From a bacterium (lineage in GTDB: Bacteria; Pseudomonadota; Gammaproteobacteria; Berkiellales; Berkiellaceae), in NCBI GenBank assembly GCA_009927065.1, contig RFNU01000187.1, positions 1-22,992 on the forward strand: a DNA stretch of 22,992 bases, in the 5' to 3' direction. The translations under genes were made by a program, and so were the position numbers. Under the pieces are notes generated by a model. It saw only the letters and a program-made list of their open reading frames with translations, did not search any database and was not told the DNA's origin. Each line of letters begins with the position of its first letter. The stretch's first letter is position 1. Positions 7,907 to 15,414 of this stretch are shown one piece after another.

Positions 7907-8466
7907 GCTCGTGAAACGTATGTGCCATCACGAGTATCAATCTTTAAAATATCTCCAATTTGAATAAAAAGAGGAACTTTAACCACTGCACCAGTAGCTA
8001 AAGTAGCAGGCTTAGTGCCACCTGAAGATGTATCTCCGCGCAATCCTGGATCTGTTTCAGTGACTTCCAACTGAACAAAATTAGGAGGCGTAACAGAAAT
8101 TGGTTGGCCATTAAAAAGCGTTACAATACATTCGTCTTGCTCACGAATCCAGAACTTTGCATCCGCCAGAATACTTTTATCTACAGGCATTTGCTCAAAT
8201 GAACTGACATCCATAAAGATCCAAAAGTCTCCTTCTTGGAAGAGATACTGCATGTTAACATCCATAACATCTGCTGAATCAACCGTTTCACCGGATTTGA
8301 ATGTTTTTTCAAGAACTCGATCAGTAATTAAGTTACGAATTTTAACTCGATTAAAGGCTTGCCCTTTTCCCGGCTTAACAAATTCATTCTCTATAATAGA
8401 ACAAGGTTGATTATCAAGTAATATTTTCACACCTGGACGAAATTCATTTGTGGATATTTGGCTCAT
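7903..8466 (-). CDS. efp: Elongation factor P
   Basis: EF-P relieves ribosome stalling at consecutive prolines. The 187 aa match the three-domain bacterial length. The modification loop is intact: KPGKGQAF with Lys34 at the tip, in the same position as E. coli. The C-terminus ends GDILKIDTRDGTYVSRA, the usual last strand and loop. It heads the minus-strand operon efp-epmA-psd, with epmB transcribed away from the same 67-base gap. The presence of epmA and epmB shows the beta-lysine type of modification rather than the rhamnose or 5-aminopentanol type. Confidence 0.98.
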   Translation of the reverse strand: MSQISTNEFRPGVKILLDNQPCSIIENEFVKPGKGQAFNRVKIRNLITDRVLEKTFKSGETVDSADVMDVNMQYLFQEGDFWIFMDVSSFEQMPVDKSILADAKFWIREQDECIVTLFNGQPISVTPPNFVQLEVTETDPGLRGDTSSGGTKPATLATGAVVKVPLFIQIGDILKIDTRDGTYVSRA

Positions 8467-8471
8467 ATATC

Positions 8472-8523
8472 TTAATTTTTTAAAAATTCTGCGTTATTAT
8501 GTGCCAATTCAATGAAATAAATC
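8472..8523. promoter_or_regulatory. Divergent promoter region between efp and epmB
   Basis: Only 67 bases separate the two starts, so both promoters must be packed here. For epmB a TATTAT at 8495-8500 with a weak TTAATT 17 bases upstream is possible. For efp, a CATAAT on the minus strand overlaps the same place, with a TTGATT-like hexamer 18 bases upstream. Hexamers are weak; the placement is inferred from geometry. Confidence 0.3.
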
Positions 8524-8533
8524 AAGGTGTAAA

Positions 8534-9499
8534 ATGAGTTGGCAGCAGGAATTACAAAATATCTTTAAAACAATACCTGAATTGCTTGCTTATCTTGAAA
8601 TTTCTCAAGATCATCCTTCTATTTTTTATGATTCTTCATTCCCAATCAAAGTGCCTCGTTCTTTTGCTAATCGCATGTTAAAAGGCAATATCGATTGCCC
8701 TCTTTTGAAACAAGTCTTGCCTGTGCAAAGCGAATTAAGTGAAGAGGGCGGTGTCTATGATCCTTTAATGGAAGATGAATTTATCGAAGATCGAGGCATT
8801 TTACAAAAATTTCAACATAGACTTCTTGTCATAGCCAGCGGTCATTGTGCAATTCATTGTCGTTACTGTTTCAGAAGACATTTTCCTTATGATGAGCACC
8901 GCTTTTCAACAAAAGATTGGACTATCCTTTTCGAGCGGTTAAAAGCTGATAGATCATTAAATGAAGTGATTCTTTCTGGTGGCGATCCGTTAACGCTTCC
9001 CGATAATCGTTTAGAAACAATTATTCATCAGCTCAATACAATAGATCATCTTGAAATCATTAGAATTCATTCTAGACTACCGATAGTGATACCTTCTCGC
9101 TTAACAAGCGAGTTGCAGTCGATTATAAGGAAAAGTAAAATTCCGGTAGTTATTGTTTTTCATATCAATCATCCTCAAGAGCTTGATGCATCTCTCATCA
9201 AAACTCTTAAAGATTGGCAACAAGTTGGTTGTGTGTTTTTTAATCAAGCTGTTTTACTCAAAGGAGTTAATGATACTGTAACTGTTCAAGAAAATTTATG
9301 GAGAACATGTTTTAAAGCGGGTATACAGGCTTATTATCTTCATCAATTTGATGATGTAAAAAATGCTCAGCATTTCAAGGTTAATAAAGATCAAGGTTTG
9401 GAAATCATAACGGAGCTGAGAAAGCGTCTGCCTGGATTTATGATGCCCAGTTATGTTCAAGAAATTCCGTTTGCAGGCTCGAAGGTTCCAATAGTTTAA
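8534..9499 (+). CDS. epmB: EF-P beta-lysylation protein EpmB (lysine 2,3-aminomutase family)
   Basis: EpmB is a radical-SAM, PLP-dependent enzyme that converts lysine to (R)-beta-lysine for EpmA to load on EF-P. The 321-aa protein has the radical-SAM cluster motif CAIHCRYC (C105, C109, C112) followed by FRRHFPY, the SGGDPL strand (148-153), and a C-terminal lysine in AGSK (K317) in the position that binds PLP in this family. It lacks the longer C-terminal oligomerisation region of clostridial lysine 2,3-aminomutase, as expected for EpmB. Ribosome site AAGGTG precedes the ATG. It is divergent from efp-epmA and its stop overlaps the rsgA stop by 4 bases. Confidence 0.95.
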   Translation: MSWQQELQNIFKTIPELLAYLEISQDHPSIFYDSSFPIKVPRSFANRMLKGNIDCPLLKQVLPVQSELSEEGGVYDPLMEDEFIEDRGILQKFQHRLLVIASGHCAIHCRYCFRRHFPYDEHRFSTKDWTILFERLKADRSLNEVILSGGDPLTLPDNRLETIIHQLNTIDHLEIIRIHSRLPIVIPSRLTSELQSIIRKSKIPVVIVFHINHPQELDASLIKTLKDWQQVGCVFFNQAVLLKGVNDTVTVQENLWRTCFKAGIQAYYLHQFDDVKNAQHFKVNKDQGLEIITELRKRLPGFMMPSYVQEIPFAGSKVPIV

Positions 9500-10443
9500 G
9501 ATGTTAAGAACTTCTTTCTTAAATATAAATAATCCTCATACCGATGAGAAGGAATGCTACCGCTTTCAATAGCGCGAAGTACTAGACATCCTTTTGAATC
9601 AATATGATCACAATCTCTAAACTTACAACCAGCTCTTTGAAAATCATCAAAACCTTGAAGTATTTCTGGTACAGAAAATTCTTCCATAGCTAACTGTCGA
9701 ATGCCCGGTGAATCAATCAATCGCGTTACTGTATCAAAAAAATATAGCTGCCCGACAGATGTTGTATGCTGTCCTTTAGATGATGAAGATAACTCTCCAA
9801 TACGAATAGACTGATCTTTTAATAACAACTGTATTAAACTAGACTTGCCAACACCCGATGGTCCAATAATAATTGATGTTTTATTGTTCAAATAATCATG
9901 AAGTTGCGTAATTCCTGTGCCTGTATAGACTGATGTTTGCACATATGGAACATCTAATTCATCACGGAAATAGTTCAGCCGTTCAATAAGCCATTGTGGT
10001 GGAGAGTTTTGATCGCATTTATTCACAACAAAACAACAGGGTATAGATAAATTGCGCAAATGTGTATAATATTGCGCAACGATTTGCTCCCAAGGCTCAG
10101 GTTGAATAGCCAACACAACGCATGCTAAATCTATATTTGCTGCAAGCAATTTTTTTTGTCGATCGCGAGCTATACGATACAATACATTCTTTGGAGGGAT
10201 ATGCTCCAAAAGTTCTGGATCTTTATCTTCAGATAATCCTAAGATAATTCTATCTCCGACAACAAGATCGAATGTACGAGAGTTATGAATTTGAATGAGT
10301 GTATTATTATAAGAACACTCTAAGGTTTTCCCTCGGTGGGCAACTAACAGCGCCTCTACTATTTGATCATAAGCGGTACTACGATGAGAACGCGCATTCA
10401 CCATGTTTTTTTGTTGTTTTAAAGAAAGTTTTTTTTGTTTCAT
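9496..10443 (-). CDS. rsgA: Ribosome small-subunit-dependent GTPase RsgA
   Basis: RsgA is a late 30S assembly GTPase. The 315-aa product shows the circular permutation that defines the family: G4 NKCD (141-144) comes before G1 GPSGVGKS (194-201), with HTT in GQHTTSV as G2 and DSPG (244-247) as G3. An OB-like domain precedes the GTPase, and the C-terminal zinc knuckle has C273, C278, H280 and C286. The N-terminus KLSLKQQKNMVNARS is the usual basic leader. Its ATG overlaps the parC stop (ATGA), so it is the last gene of a parE-parC-rsgA transcript. In E. coli it instead lies between psd and orn, so the order has been shuffled. Confidence 0.96.
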   Translation of the reverse strand: MKQKKLSLKQQKNMVNARSHRSTAYDQIVEALLVAHRGKTLECSYNNTLIQIHNSRTFDLVVGDRIILGLSEDKDPELLEHIPPKNVLYRIARDRQKKLLAANIDLACVVLAIQPEPWEQIVAQYYTHLRNLSIPCCFVVNKCDQNSPPQWLIERLNYFRDELDVPYVQTSVYTGTGITQLHDYLNNKTSIIIGPSGVGKSSLIQLLLKDQSIRIGELSSSSKGQHTTSVGQLYFFDTVTRLIDSPGIRQLAMEEFSVPEILQGFDDFQRAGCKFRDCDHIDSKGCLVLRAIESGSIPSHRYEDYLYLRKKFLTS

Positions 10444-12608
10444 AAAATATTTAAATTGCTAAGATCTGCTGCCTTTCTTGGTAGCTTTTTCAACATATTT
10501 CCTCGTGAAATCATAAAGTCTTTTTTATCAAGAGTGACTTTTTTACCATCAATTAATTCCGCTTCGATTATACTGGTATCGTTCAAACTCTGTATTTTAA
10601 TAAAATGTGCTTGTTTGACTAGCTGAAGACCTCGACCTGAACGACGTATAGGTATATCGCTGACTCTGAGAATGCCTATTTTTTTATCATCATTCATCAA
10701 TAAAATGTATGGGCCTTTCAAATTACAAACCCAGATAAGAGTTTCATCGGCTTCTAATTTAACTATATTTTTTCCGCGTTTGTTTAATGCAAGATCATGT
10801 GTCTCTAATATAAAACCAAAACCTTTATTTGTTAAGATGAAAATAGAGTGCTCAAGACTTAAACAAGACATGACTTGATGTCCTGAAGGAATATTAAATA
10901 CTGTAGAAGCATGTTCTCCAAAACGAGAAGAGGGCAATAACTCGGCTGTTAAAGCATAAAATCTCCCTTTATTATCTATAAAAGCGCAATTCTGATTGGA
11001 GTAACACTCTTGAGATGCTCGTAATTGATCACCTTGCCTAAAACTCGCATGATCATGAGGCAAAGCATGTCCTTTTGCCGTTTTAATCCACCCTAATTCA
11101 GATAAAAATACCGTCAATGGTTTGATTTCTTCTTTTTTTGTTTCTGCAAAATAAAGAACTTTCTTTTCTTCATGAGGAAGAATTTGAGTTCGTCTTTTAT
11201 CAGAAAATCCTTTAATAATCGTTTTGAGCTGATTTTTTATATAATTTTTTAGTTTTGTCGAGGAACCTAATAAAGTATGAAGGTTCTCTTGTTCTTCTAA
11301 TAAATCTTCGAGTTCTTTTTTGAGCTCAACATAAGAAAGTTTTGTTAATTGGCGTAAGCGTAAAGCTGCTAACGCATCAATTTGTTCTTGATCAAGATCA
11401 AATCTTCCCGCTATTTCAGCCCATGGCTCATCTTCATCTTGTATGATTTGTAGTATCTGTTTAAGGTTTTGAAAGACAACCATACAAGCATGAATAATCT
11501 TAATTCTTCGCTCAATACTCTGCGTGCGCTCGATAAATTGTTTTCTTAAACAATCCGTTCTAAAAACAAGCCATTCTTTTAAATAAGTGACTAATGAAAA
11601 GCAAGTTGGAACATTATCTGCATTTAATCCATTAAAATAACAACGATATGTTCGCTGCAACTCTGTTTTTTCATAAAGTAATGCTAACGAAGCACTAGCC
11701 ACAGCAGCTGATTTAAAATGTAAAACAAGATGAACTGGATTGCGTTCATCACTCTCATCAATAAGCTCAAAAGGCGCTGTGATTGTCTTGACACTGTTTA
11801 TTTGTTGAAGCTGTTCAATAATCCGCGATACTGTTGTGTAATAAGGAATCTGATGAATAATAAGGGTTTTATCGTCTTGTGTAATATGAGCTTGCACAAC
11901 AAAAGAGCCTTTTCCTTTTTCATAAAATTCTTTTAATTCCAGAGCGGTAGCACGAATAATACCTCCTGTTGGAAAATCAGGGCCTGGCATGATCTCTAAT
12001 AATGCATCGAGATCAGGCTGAGTATGATCTATGGTGTAAATTAAGGCCTGTATCAACTCTTCAAGATTATGTGGAGGTATCTCAGTACTCATTCCAACTG
12101 CGATACCGCTACAACCATTCAGCAGTAAAAAAGGTACTTTAGCTGGTAATACAATTGGCTCGCTACATGTGCCATCAAAATTGAGCTGCCAAGGCACATT
12201 TGAAGACGTTAGCTCATCTAAAAGTAATTGAGCATAATTTGATAATCGAACTTCTGTATAACGCATAGCGGCAAAAGACTTGGGGTCGTCAAGTGAACCA
12301 AAGTTTCCTTGCCCCTCAATAATCGGGTATCGTGTTGAAAACCCCTGTGCCAATCCAACTAATGCCTCATAGCAAGCTTGATCAGAATGGGGATGATACT
12401 TACCCAAAACATCTCCTATTGTTCTGGCAGACTTTTTCGGTTTAGATGTAGCAGATAATCCTAACTCATGCATCGCATAAACTATACGGCGCTGAACTGG
12501 TTTAAAACCATCACCTAATCTAGGTAAAGCTCTATCAAGAAGAACATACATGGCGTAATCACGATAAGCCTCTTGAGTGTAAGAAGAAAGGGTAGCATCT
12601 TTAATCAT
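10440..12608 (-). CDS. parC: DNA topoisomerase IV subunit A
   Basis: ParC cuts and rejoins DNA as the A subunit of topoisomerase IV, which decatenates daughter chromosomes. The start at 12608 is fixed by CAGGAG 6 bases upstream; the frame extends to 12671 but those 21 residues lie inside parE and do not match ParC. The 722-aa protein has KPVQRRIVYAM, the active-site tyrosine Y117 in AAMRYTE, GIAVGMSTEIPPHN and a C-terminal beta-pinwheel ending in KKLPRK. A short C-terminal domain and no GyrA box distinguish it from GyrA. The quinolone-determining segment is unusual: HPHSDQACYE where E. coli has HPHGDSACYE, so G78 and S80 equivalents are Ser75 and Gln77. The gene overlaps parE by 8 bases and rsgA by 4. 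Confidence 0.96.
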   Translation of the reverse strand: MIKDATLSSYTQEAYRDYAMYVLLDRALPRLGDGFKPVQRRIVYAMHELGLSATSKPKKSARTIGDVLGKYHPHSDQACYEALVGLAQGFSTRYPIIEGQGNFGSLDDPKSFAAMRYTEVRLSNYAQLLLDELTSSNVPWQLNFDGTCSEPIVLPAKVPFLLLNGCSGIAVGMSTEIPPHNLEELIQALIYTIDHTQPDLDALLEIMPGPDFPTGGIIRATALELKEFYEKGKGSFVVQAHITQDDKTLIIHQIPYYTTVSRIIEQLQQINSVKTITAPFELIDESDERNPVHLVLHFKSAAVASASLALLYEKTELQRTYRCYFNGLNADNVPTCFSLVTYLKEWLVFRTDCLRKQFIERTQSIERRIKIIHACMVVFQNLKQILQIIQDEDEPWAEIAGRFDLDQEQIDALAALRLRQLTKLSYVELKKELEDLLEEQENLHTLLGSSTKLKNYIKNQLKTIIKGFSDKRRTQILPHEEKKVLYFAETKKEEIKPLTVFLSELGWIKTAKGHALPHDHASFRQGDQLRASQECYSNQNCAFIDNKGRFYALTAELLPSSRFGEHASTVFNIPSGHQVMSCLSLEHSIFILTNKGFGFILETHDLALNKRGKNIVKLEADETLIWVCNLKGPYILLMNDDKKIGILRVSDIPIRRSGRGLQLVKQAHFIKIQSLNDTSIIEAELIDGKKVTLDKKDFMISRGNMLKKLPRKAADLSNLNIL

Positions 12609-14505
12609 GAACAGCTCCTGAAATAAAATCGCTTTGAGGTTCTTCCAACCATTTTTTCCGATCGGCAGCACGATTTTTTGCCATTAATAAATCAAGATTT
12701 TCGTAACTATTGGGATCGTAATTTAAACGTATTAATAATCGTGATTGAGGATCTAATGTTGTTGATCGTAATTGAGCGGGATTCATTTCACCCAACCCCT
12801 TAAAACGAATTAAACTATGAGACTTACCTTTATTTTGAGCAAGTAAAGCATCTTTTTCTTGCTCTGATCTCAAATAATAATGCTGCTTGCCAATATCTAA
12901 ACGAAAAAGTGGAGGTTGAGCAACATACAAATGTCCTGCTTTCACTAATGCAGGGAAGTGCTGTACAAAAAGGGCGCAAATTAATGTCACGATATGAGAC
13001 CCATCAGAATCAGCATCCGCTAAAATACATATTCTATTATAACGCAATTGAGATAAATCATCTGACATTGGCTGAACGCCAATCGTCACAATCAAGTCTT
13101 TAACCTCTTGTGATTCATAAATCTTATGAGACTTTACTTCCCATGCATTAAGAATTTTTCCGCGCAAAGGCAAGATTGATTGAAATTTTTTATCTCTAGC
13201 TTGCTTAGCAGAGCTACCTGCTGAGTCACCCTCAACAAGATAAATCTCTCTTTCTTCAAAATGTTTCGACGTACAATCAGCAAGTTTTGGGGGAAATTTC
13301 ACTTGAACATTTTTTTTAAGCTGTTTAGACTGCTCTTTGAGCATTCTATTTTCTTGAACTCTATCAATATGCTGGAGTAAAGCAGTTGCGTGATCGAAAT
13401 GATTAAGCAACCATGATAAAAAAGAGTTTTTTATTAACGTCATCATTGGCTGACTAATCCGACCAGAGGATAGCTTTTCTTTTGTTTGGCCAATAAAGTT
13501 AGGATCATGCATTTTTACAGACAAAATGAAATTCATGCCTACGGCTAAATCATCTCCAGTAATCTTATCACGCAGTTCTCTGGCTTGCATTTTTGTATAA
13601 TCACGTACAGCCTCAAGGAGTCCTGCTCTAAAAGCAAGAACATGAGTCCCCCCTTGGGTTGTTGGGATTAAATTAACAAAAGACTCACTTAATAAATGAT
13701 CTGCAGCCCACTGAACAATCACATCTACATGAAAGTCTTCTTCTTGTCTTGATAAGCTCCACGGCTCTGACCACAAAGGCTGATCGAAAGATAACGATCC
13801 CATATATGTTATTAACCCATTAGGATAAAGCCATGTTTGTTGGGGTATATCTTGATATGTAAGTTTCATGGTCAGGCCAGGACACAGCAAGGCTTTTGTT
13901 TTAATAAGACGCGCAATATGATCAGAGTTAATAGTGACACGTTCAAAAAAATGCTGATTTGGTAAAAAATGTACTTTTGTGCCATTTTTAATCGTCGAGG
14001 GTCTGCTTAATTGATGTAAAGGTTGTTTTAATACACCATCTTCATAAACTATACGATAATGCTTGTAATCCCTATATACATCAACTTTTAACCAGCTTGA
14101 AAGCGCATTAACAACCGAGATACCAACGCCATGCAAACCTCCAGAATAACCATAGGCTTGTTGAGAAAATTTTGCGCCAGAATGTAATGTTGACAGAATC
14201 AGTTCTATACCTGGCCGTTGATGTTGAGGATGGAGATCAATAGGCATGCCGCGTCCATTATCTAAAATACACATGGAGCCATCTTCAAAAACACTGACTT
14301 CAACAATCGAAGCATACCCAGATAAAGCTTCATCAACGCTATTATCAATAACTTCTTGAAGTAAATGTAATGGAGAACTAGTATCAGTATACATTCCTGG
14401 GCGGCGTCTTACAGGATCTAAGCCCTCTAACACTTCAATTTGCTGTGAATTGTAAGTGGTAGGATCCTTTTTCTTCTCTGTTGTACGCTGTGGGCCTTTA
14501 TTCAT
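12601..14505 (-). CDS. parE: DNA topoisomerase IV subunit B
   Basis: ParE is the ATPase subunit of topoisomerase IV. The 634-aa length matches ParE (630 in E. coli) rather than proteobacterial GyrB (about 804). The GHKL ATPase site is complete: E51 and N55 in EVIDNSVDEA, D82 in LDNGRGMP, and SGGLHGVGIS (121-130). The transducer has QTKEKLSS. The Toprim domain has EGDSAG (425-430) and DADSDG (497-502). The ATG at 14505 has an AGGAG about 10 bases upstream. It is the first gene of parE-parC-rsgA; tight overlap of parE and parC suits 1:1 subunit production. Confidence 0.97.
   Translation of the reverse strand: MNKGPQRTTEKKKDPTTYNSQQIEVLEGLDPVRRRPGMYTDTSSPLHLLQEVIDNSVDEALSGYASIVEVSVFEDGSMCILDNGRGMPIDLHPQHQRPGIELILSTLHSGAKFSQQAYGYSGGLHGVGISVVNALSSWLKVDVYRDYKHYRIVYEDGVLKQPLHQLSRPSTIKNGTKVHFLPNQHFFERVTINSDHIARLIKTKALLCPGLTMKLTYQDIPQQTWLYPNGLITYMGSLSFDQPLWSEPWSLSRQEEDFHVDVIVQWAADHLLSESFVNLIPTTQGGTHVLAFRAGLLEAVRDYTKMQARELRDKITGDDLAVGMNFILSVKMHDPNFIGQTKEKLSSGRISQPMMTLIKNSFLSWLLNHFDHATALLQHIDRVQENRMLKEQSKQLKKNVQVKFPPKLADCTSKHFEEREIYLVEGDSAGSSAKQARDKKFQSILPLRGKILNAWEVKSHKIYESQEVKDLIVTIGVQPMSDDLSQLRYNRICILADADSDGSHIVTLICALFVQHFPALVKAGHLYVAQPPLFRLDIGKQHYYLRSEQEKDALLAQNKGKSHSLIRFKGLGEMNPAQLRSTTLDPQSRLLIRLNYDPNSYENLDLLMAKNRAADRKKWLEEPQSDFISGAVHD
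12615..12620 (-). promoter_or_regulatory. Ribosome binding site that fixes the parC start
   Basis: CAGGAG on the minus strand, 6 bases before the ATG at 12608. It lies inside the last codons of parE. Confidence 0.8.
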
Positions 14506-14559
14506 TAGTCACAGTCTCCTGCCTACGCTGATATAAAATATAAAAAAACGTTGTTCTTC

Positions 14560-14597
14560 CTTTTTATCATATCTAGTTTATCTATGAAGATAAAAAG
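14560..14597. repeat. AT-rich inverted repeat upstream of parE
   Basis: CTTTTTATC at 14560-14568 and GATAAAAAG at 14589-14597 are perfect 9-base inverted arms around a 20-base spacer, in the gap between the end of terC and the start of parE. Neither strand has a T-run after the far arm, so it does not look like an intrinsic terminator. A TATGAT on the minus strand overlaps it and could be a -10 element for parE, making an operator role possible but unproven. Confidence 0.5.
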
Positions 14598-14602
14598 AAA
14601 AA

Positions 14603-15286
14603 TTACGATCTTTTTCTTAAATGCTCTAAGTAGACCATCATACTTTCATATAAAGAAGTTATCACAATAATCTGTAATAAATATGATTTATCTAAATGTA
14701 ATGACAATCCTTCAGTGATTAAAAACAACCCTATACATTGAACGATTAATAAACCTAGCGCATTGATTCGCCATGATTTATCGATGTTTGCGATAATAAA
14801 GTCAGCGAAATAAAACATGAATAAGATGCTGAGCATAATAGAAAAAACAATAACAGAAGGGTCAGATGTTAACGCTATCGCTGCTAAAACGGAATCGATT
14901 GAGAAAACAAAATCAATAAAAATAATTTGTGCAATAACTGAAGCGGTAGATTGTTGCACTACTTTTTCTTTAGGATGCGCTAATACAATAAACTCTTTTA
15001 TTGACTTATAGCATAAAAAGGCTCCTCCTGATAGAAAGAACACATTATTTAAAGAAAAGGAAAAATCAAATATTCTTATCAAAATGTTTGATTTTTTTAA
15101 AACCAAGGCAATATAAAGTAAAATTAATCTTAAAAAAAAGGCCCCTGATAATGCTACCAATTTTGTTTTAAATTGGTCTTCGGCTTTTACTTGCTTTATT
15201 AATAAAGCAAGAGCAAAAATATTATCAATACCTAAAACAATCTCCAACAAGCATAAAGTCATTAATATCGTCAAAAAATCGTTCAT
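14603..15286 (-). CDS. TerC-family integral membrane protein
   Basis: The 227-aa polytopic protein has the two acidic family motifs: E15 and D21-N22 in EIVLGIDN within the first helix, and D125 and D131 in DFVFSIDS in the mirrored second half. About seven hydrophobic segments are visible. TerC-family proteins (Pfam TerC; YgdQ/YoaE/Alx relatives) are linked to metal, notably manganese, export and to tellurite resistance; which applies here cannot be told. It lacks the C-terminal CBS and CorC_HlyC domains of the long YoaE forms. It is transcribed alone, divergent from aspS, with a TATAAT on the minus strand at 15317-15322 as a possible -10. Confidence 0.87.
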   Translation of the reverse strand: MNDFLTILMTLCLLEIVLGIDNIFALALLIKQVKAEDQFKTKLVALSGAFFLRLILLYIALVLKKSNILIRIFDFSFSLNNVFFLSGGAFLCYKSIKEFIVLAHPKEKVVQQSTASVIAQIIFIDFVFSIDSVLAAIALTSDPSVIVFSIMLSILFMFYFADFIIANIDKSWRINALGLLIVQCIGLFLITEGLSLHLDKSYLLQIIVITSLYESMMVYLEHLRKRS

Positions 15287-15368
15287 ATCTTAAATCTCAC
15301 TATGTGCATATTACTAATTATATGTCTAAATTTTTTTAATTTTTAGAGTAGGCTTCATATCTCAATTA

Positions 15369-15377
15369 TGGTATAGT
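15369..15377 (+). promoter_or_regulatory. Candidate extended -10 promoter for aspS
   Basis: TGGTATAGT is an extended -10 (TGn plus TATAGT, one mismatch to TATAAT), 38 bases before the aspS ATG. No good -35 hexamer is present, as is common for extended -10 promoters. Confidence 0.5.
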
Positions 15378-15414
15378 TATCAGTTAGTTCATTCTATCAT
15401 ACGGATCAATTCTT

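Noticed and set aside
12609..12671. N-terminal extension of parC to 12671
   Set aside because: It lies within parE, does not resemble ParC, and CAGGAG is correctly placed for the ATG at 12608.
10440..14505. gyrA/gyrB instead of parC/parE
   Set aside because: The B subunit is 634 aa, and the A subunit is 722 aa without a visible GyrA box; the adjacent, overlapping order fits topoisomerase IV.
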